A stretch of 9,231 nucleotides of DNA from Flavobacteriales bacterium. Lineage in GTDB: Bacteria > Bacteroidota > Bacteroidia > Flavobacteriales > Flavobacteriaceae. Each line of letters begins with the position of its first letter. The first letter of the stretch is position 1. The position numbers and the translations under genes are program-made. Of this stretch, positions 6,273-9,231 are shown in pieces. The DNA is taken from positions 1 to 9,231 of the forward strand of contig JALVKK010000224.1 of the NCBI GenBank assembly GCA_027033875.1, read 5' to 3'. Below the pieces are notes generated by a model, which searched no databases, was not told the origin of the DNA, and saw only the letters and a list, made by a program, of their open reading frames with translations.

Positions 6273-7160
6273 ATGAAAAAAGTATTTTTAGTTTTAGCGT
6301 TCTTATTTATTGCAAATAATACATTTGCGCAATTTAATATCTTAAACGCCAAAGACCCTTCTGAAATCGGGTTGAAAAATGAGAAACAAATTAAGATGGA
6401 TTTCAGTTTACCTTTACCTTATCCCTATACCGAAGATAGAGACGTACTTTGGGGTAAACAAGTTTGGGAAAGGGTAGATCTGGATGAAAGGTTTAATTTA
6501 CCATTGTACTATCCGACCGATAGTTTGGCAACTATGCCTAATGTTCGCTCTTTGTTTGATGCTTTATATACAGGTATTAAGAGCGGAAAAATCACTAAGG
6601 TTTATGCCGACTCTTATTTTACCCAAAAACTCAATTTAGACGAACTCAAAGAGAGAATGATTGCTATCGATACGACTGATGCCGGTCGTGATCAATATAA
6701 TGATGAAGGTAAAGTCGATGCGCAGTATATCAATGAATTTCAGGTCAATGCCGAAACCATCGAAGAATTTCATTTTCGCGGTATATGGTATTTTGATGCT
6801 AAATACGGAGAACTCAAATACCGTTTGCTCGGTGTTGCGCCTGTCGCAGTCGATCCAAAAGGAATGGCAGCCGGTGTTTCCCCGGATTTAGTTGAAGTTT
6901 TTTGGGTATTTTATCCCGATGCGCGTTTAACTCTACACGATTATTACGCATTCAATCCGCGCAATACCATGCATCCTATGGATTATGATCATTTGTTAAA
7001 CGCCAGACGCTTTAGCGGTATCATTTACAAAGAAGATAATGCTTATGGCGATAGAGAAATTAAAGAATATATTCATGATAATGCTTTAAGACAATTGCTC
7101 GAATCACAACGCGTTAAAGATAAAATTCGTGAATTTGAATCCGATATGTGGAATTACTAA
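6273..7160 (+). CDS. gldN: GldN/PorN, periplasmic ring component of type IX secretion
   Basis: GldN is the soluble periplasmic partner of GldK in the ring complex and the contact for the tip of GldM. The 295-residue protein opens with a classical Sec signal peptide: two lysines, a hydrophobic core FLVLAFLFIA and a likely signal peptidase I cut after TFA (residue 19), giving a mature Gln N-terminus. Family-typical segments include WERVDLDERFNLPLYYP at 65-81, SLFDALYTGI at 93-102 and the EVFWVFYPDAR region at 208-218. No cysteine is seen and no lipobox, so it is not a lipoprotein. It follows gldM after 50 bases and is the last gene before a strong terminator, so it closes the operon. A second gldN-like gene (gldO), present in some flavobacteria, is not found here. 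Confidence 0.95.
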   Translation: MKKVFLVLAFLFIANNTFAQFNILNAKDPSEIGLKNEKQIKMDFSLPLPYPYTEDRDVLWGKQVWERVDLDERFNLPLYYPTDSLATMPNVRSLFDALYTGIKSGKITKVYADSYFTQKLNLDELKERMIAIDTTDAGRDQYNDEGKVDAQYINEFQVNAETIEEFHFRGIWYFDAKYGELKYRLLGVAPVAVDPKGMAAGVSPDLVEVFWVFYPDARLTLHDYYAFNPRNTMHPMDYDHLLNARRFSGIIYKEDNAYGDREIKEYIHDNALRQLLESQRVKDKIREFESDMWNY

Positions 7161-7186
7161 TACGATACTTTTTTCATTATATTCTT

Positions 7187-7230
7187 AAACATCCATCCTT
7201 TTTAGGGTGGATGTTTTTTATTTTTCTTTT
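7187..7230 (+). terminator. Rho-independent terminator of the gld operon
   Basis: AAACATCCATCC (7187-7198) pairs with GGGTGGATGTTT (7205-7216) around the six-base loop TTTTTA, with one T-G wobble, giving a 12-pair stem. It is followed by a T-rich tract through 7230. It starts 26 bases after the gldN stop codon and is the strongest hairpin I found in the window. Confidence 0.87.
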
Positions 7231-7238
7231 GGGGATAC

Positions 7239-7265
7239 TTGTATTATATTTATTTAGTATTTTTG
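7239..7265 (+). promoter_or_regulatory. Candidate promoter for prfA
   Basis: TATTTTTG (7258-7265) matches the Bacteroidota -7 element TAnnTTTG. For the -33 element the best choices are TTG at 7239-7241 (spacing 16) or TTTG at 7228-7231 (spacing 26); neither is ideal. Transcription would start around 7271-7274, only about 10 bases before the prfA ATG. Its location directly after a terminator supports a new transcription unit here. Confidence 0.45.
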
Positions 7266-7283
7266 TAGTAAATAGAATGATGA

Positions 7284-8360
7284 ATGAAAGATAAATTTCA
7301 ATTGATAAAAAACAGATTTGATGAAGTTTCCGATTTGATTATCCAACCGGATATTATTTCAGATCAAAAACGCTATATTGCTATTAACAAAGAATACAAA
7401 GATCTCGAAAAATTGATACTCAAAATCAAAGAATATGAATCTTTGGAAGATACTATCAATGAAGCAAAAGAAATATTAGCAGTGGAAACTGATGCCGAAA
7501 TGATAGAAATGGCAAAATTAGAGATGGAAGAGGCGCAAAAACGTTTACCCGAACTGGAAGAAGAAATTAAATTTATGCTGATACCGAAAGACCCCGAAGA
7601 TGCCAAAAATGTTATCGTTGAAATACGTGCCGGAACAGGTGGCGATGAAGCTGGTATCTTTGCCGGCGATCTGTATAGAATGTACACAAAATATGCCGAT
7701 AAAAAAGGCTGGCGAACAGAGATAGTCGATTTTAACGAGGGAACTTCGGGAGGCTTTAAGGAAATGATTTTTAAAATAACCGGCGATGATGTTTACGGTA
7801 CTATGAAATACGAAGCCGGAGTGCATCGCGTACAACGCGTGCCGCAAACCGAAACACAAGGCAGGGTACATACCTCGGCAGCTACGGTAATGGTGTTGCC
7901 CGAAGCAGAAGAATTTGATGTGGAAATCAATCCCAATGACATCAGAAAAGATTTGTTTATGTCTTCAGGTCCCGGTGGACAATCGGTTAATACAACTTAT
8001 TCCGCTGTGCGTTTAACGCATATTCCGACAGGCATAGTAGCCCAATGTCAAGATCAAAAATCACAACATAAGAACTACGAAAAAGCTTTGGGCGTTTTGC
8101 GTTCACGCCTTTACGAAATAGAACTTAAAAAACGTCAAGAAGCCGATGCGCAGTTTCGTAAATCAATGGTCTCAAGTGGCGACCGTTCTGCCAAAATACG
8201 AACTTATAATTATCCGCAAGGTCGAGTTACCGACCATAGAATTAATTTGACTTTGTACGATTTGCAAAACATCATCAACGGCGAATTGGATAAAGTTATC
8301 GATGCGTTGCGTTTGGCTGATAATACTGAAAAACTTAAAGCAGCAGGCGAACAACTATAG
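7284..8360 (+). CDS. prfA: Peptide chain release factor 1
   Basis: RF1 recognises UAA and UAG in the ribosomal A site and triggers peptidyl-tRNA hydrolysis. The 358-residue protein has normal family length. An N-terminal coiled-coil domain (about 1-100) precedes the EIRAGTGGDEA motif (113-123). The stop-codon-reading loop is VPQTETQG with the PxT tripeptide as PQT at 187-189; this is the RF1 form, as RF2 would carry SPF. The catalytic loop SSGPGGQSVN holds GGQ at 231-233, whose glutamine is normally methylated by PrmC. The ATG at 7284 is the only sensible start, since the ATG at 7277 is out of frame and closes after five codons. The gene follows a terminator and candidate promoter, and its stop lies three bases before the next start codon, so it probably heads an operon with the metal-receptor-like gene and mazG. 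Confidence 0.97.
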   Translation: MKDKFQLIKNRFDEVSDLIIQPDIISDQKRYIAINKEYKDLEKLILKIKEYESLEDTINEAKEILAVETDAEMIEMAKLEMEEAQKRLPELEEEIKFMLIPKDPEDAKNVIVEIRAGTGGDEAGIFAGDLYRMYTKYADKKGWRTEIVDFNEGTSGGFKEMIFKITGDDVYGTMKYEAGVHRVQRVPQTETQGRVHTSAATVMVLPEAEEFDVEINPNDIRKDLFMSSGPGGQSVNTTYSAVRLTHIPTGIVAQCQDQKSQHKNYEKALGVLRSRLYEIELKKRQEADAQFRKSMVSSGDRSAKIRTYNYPQGRVTDHRINLTLYDLQNIINGELDKVIDALRLADNTEKLKAAGEQL

Positions 8361-8363
8361 TAT

Positions 8364-9182
8364 ATGTCGGAATTGCAAATTACAGATCAATTGGGGCGTC
8401 AAATTTCTTTGACAAAAGTACCTGAAAAAATCATTTCACTGGTACCGTCTATTACTTTTTTGTTATTTAAACTTGACTTGGAACAGAGTATTAAAGGTAT
8501 TACACGATTTTGTAAATTGCCACCGCATTTCAAAAAACATAAAGTAAATATTGGCGGAACCAAAGAGGTTAAATTTGACAGAATTGCCGGTCTAAAACCG
8601 GATCTTATTTTGGCTAATAAAGAAGAGAATACCAAAGAAATCGTATCCGAATTGCAAAAAATAGCACCGGTATATGTGTCCGACGTTGCTGATTTGATAC
8701 AAAACGAGCGACTTATCGTTGATTTAGGAATGATTTTCAATCGTCAACAAGCAGCTCAAAAACTGATACAGACGATTCAATCGGGAAAATCAGAACGATA
8801 TTATGCCGGCGGTTCGCTATTAAAAGCGGCTTATATTATTTGGAAAAATCCTTGGATGACCGTCGGTGGTGATACTTTTATCAATGAAATGATGCAATTA
8901 GCCGGTTTTCAAAATGTGTTTGCCGATAAAAAACGCTATCCGAAGTTTGAATTAAATGCCTTACATGATTTGAAGCCGGACGTGATTTTATTGTGTTCAG
9001 AACCTTTTCCTTTTAAAGAAAATGAAAAATCAGTACTGCAAAAGCAGTTCCCTGACACATGTATTTTGTTAGTATCAGCAGAACCTTTTACTTGGTTCGG
9101 GGCTTATCCGGCTGAGGCTTTTTCTTATTTTAATTCATTACAAAAACAAATAGATGCATGCATACCAAAGATGAAAAATTAG
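8364..9182 (+). CDS. BtuF/TroA-like helical backbone metal receptor (substrate-binding-protein fold), no signal peptide
   Basis: This 272-residue protein has the periplasmic-binding fold used by cobalamin and ferric-siderophore ABC importers. Hallmarks are the first strand IISLVPS at 23-29, IGGT at 63-66, LKPDLIL at 77-83, WMTVGGDTFI at 164-173, LKPDVILL at 203-210 and SEPFPF at 212-217. Such proteins are normally secreted or lipid-anchored, but here the N-terminus is hydrophilic (MSELQITDQLGRQ) and runs straight into the domain. Only three bases separate its ATG from the prfA stop, so an upstream signal would have to be encoded inside prfA; I see none. It therefore looks cytosolic. No transporter permease or ATPase lies nearby; the neighbours are prfA and mazG. 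It overlaps mazG by 25 bases. Substrate is unknown; vitamin B12 or a corrinoid is only suggested by family resemblance. Confidence 0.85.
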   Translation: MSELQITDQLGRQISLTKVPEKIISLVPSITFLLFKLDLEQSIKGITRFCKLPPHFKKHKVNIGGTKEVKFDRIAGLKPDLILANKEENTKEIVSELQKIAPVYVSDVADLIQNERLIVDLGMIFNRQQAAQKLIQTIQSGKSERYYAGGSLLKAAYIIWKNPWMTVGGDTFINEMMQLAGFQNVFADKKRYPKFELNALHDLKPDVILLCSEPFPFKENEKSVLQKQFPDTCILLVSAEPFTWFGAYPAEAFSYFNSLQKQIDACIPKMKN

Positions 9183-9231
9183 AGGCTTTCGGACGTTTGC
9201 TTGATATAATGGACGATTTGCGAATAGGTTG
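9158..9231 (+). CDS. mazG: Nucleoside triphosphate pyrophosphohydrolase MazG, N-terminal start only
   Basis: The first 24 codons of a gene running off the window begin with ATG at 9158, in a different frame from the preceding gene and overlapping it by 25 bases. The encoded segment contains EAFGRLLDIMDDLRIG, ending just where MazG proteins continue with CPWD. MazG hydrolyses NTPs to NMP and pyrophosphate and is associated with nucleotide sanitation and (p)ppGpp-linked stress control. The ATG at 9154 is in another frame and stops after six codons, so 9158 is preferred. The catalytic EExxE motifs lie beyond the window, so the call rests on a short but characteristic N-terminus. Confidence 0.8.
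   Translation, partial: MHTKDEKLEAFGRLLDIMDDLRIG

Noticed and set aside
6661..6891. Plus-strand open frame overlapping gldN in another frame.
   Set aside because: It is nested in gldN, which has clear signal peptide and family motifs; the alternative translation has no recognisable features.
7277..7294. ATG at 7277 as a prfA start.
   Set aside because: It is out of frame with RF1 and hits a stop after five codons.
1..9231. CRISPR arrays, tRNA or rRNA genes, insertion sequences, toxin-antitoxin or defence genes.
   Set aside because: No spaced repeats, tRNA-like cloverleaf, transposase motif or terminal inverted repeats were seen; all genes fit conserved chromosomal functions.

Overview
The window is an ordinary chromosomal stretch of an AT-rich member of the Bacteroidota. 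The evidence is the contiguous gldK-gldL-gldM-gldN block (type IX secretion / gliding motor core, known only from this phylum), the absence of Shine-Dalgarno sequences before the genes, and promoter-like elements of the Bacteroidota type (TTTG ... TAnnTTTG). I cannot resolve the order or genus from the sequence alone. All genes are on the + strand and the window is almost fully coding.

Layout: (1) 1-1123, the 3' part of topA (DNA topoisomerase I), with the conserved RPSTYAP motif and four C-terminal G-x-[YFW]-G repeats. (2) 1125-2267, an arginase/formimidoylglutamase-fold protein, one base after topA, whose metal-binding motifs are degenerate. (3) 2268-2476, a 209-bp very AT-rich gap with a long A/T-only inverted repeat, a small palindrome and a good candidate promoter. 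(4) 2477-7160, gldK (lipoprotein with an FGE-sulfatase-like fold), gldL (two-helix inner-membrane motor stator with its membrane glutamate), gldM (one-helix rotor/periplasmic shaft protein) and gldN (secreted periplasmic ring partner of GldK). (5) 7187-7230, a strong intrinsic terminator closing the gld operon, followed by a candidate promoter. (6) 7284-8360 prfA (release factor 1), 8364-9182 a BtuF/TroA-like 'helical backbone metal receptor' without signal peptide, and from 9158 the first codons of mazG, overlapping the previous gene. No gap reaches 300 bp.

How it works together: GldL and GldM form the proton-driven inner-membrane motor; the GldM periplasmic part reaches the GldK/GldN ring under the outer membrane, and together they energise protein export by the type IX system and, in gliding species, surface adhesin movement. 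The flanking genes (topA, prfA, mazG) are housekeeping. I see no undescribed system of the mobile or defence kind here. The most worthwhile leads are the degenerate ureohydrolase next to the gld operon, the matching leaders of gldL and gldM, a weak terminator-like hairpin between gldL and gldM that might tune stator:rotor stoichiometry, the structured gap before gldK, and the signal-less substrate-binding-protein homologue coupled to prfA and mazG.
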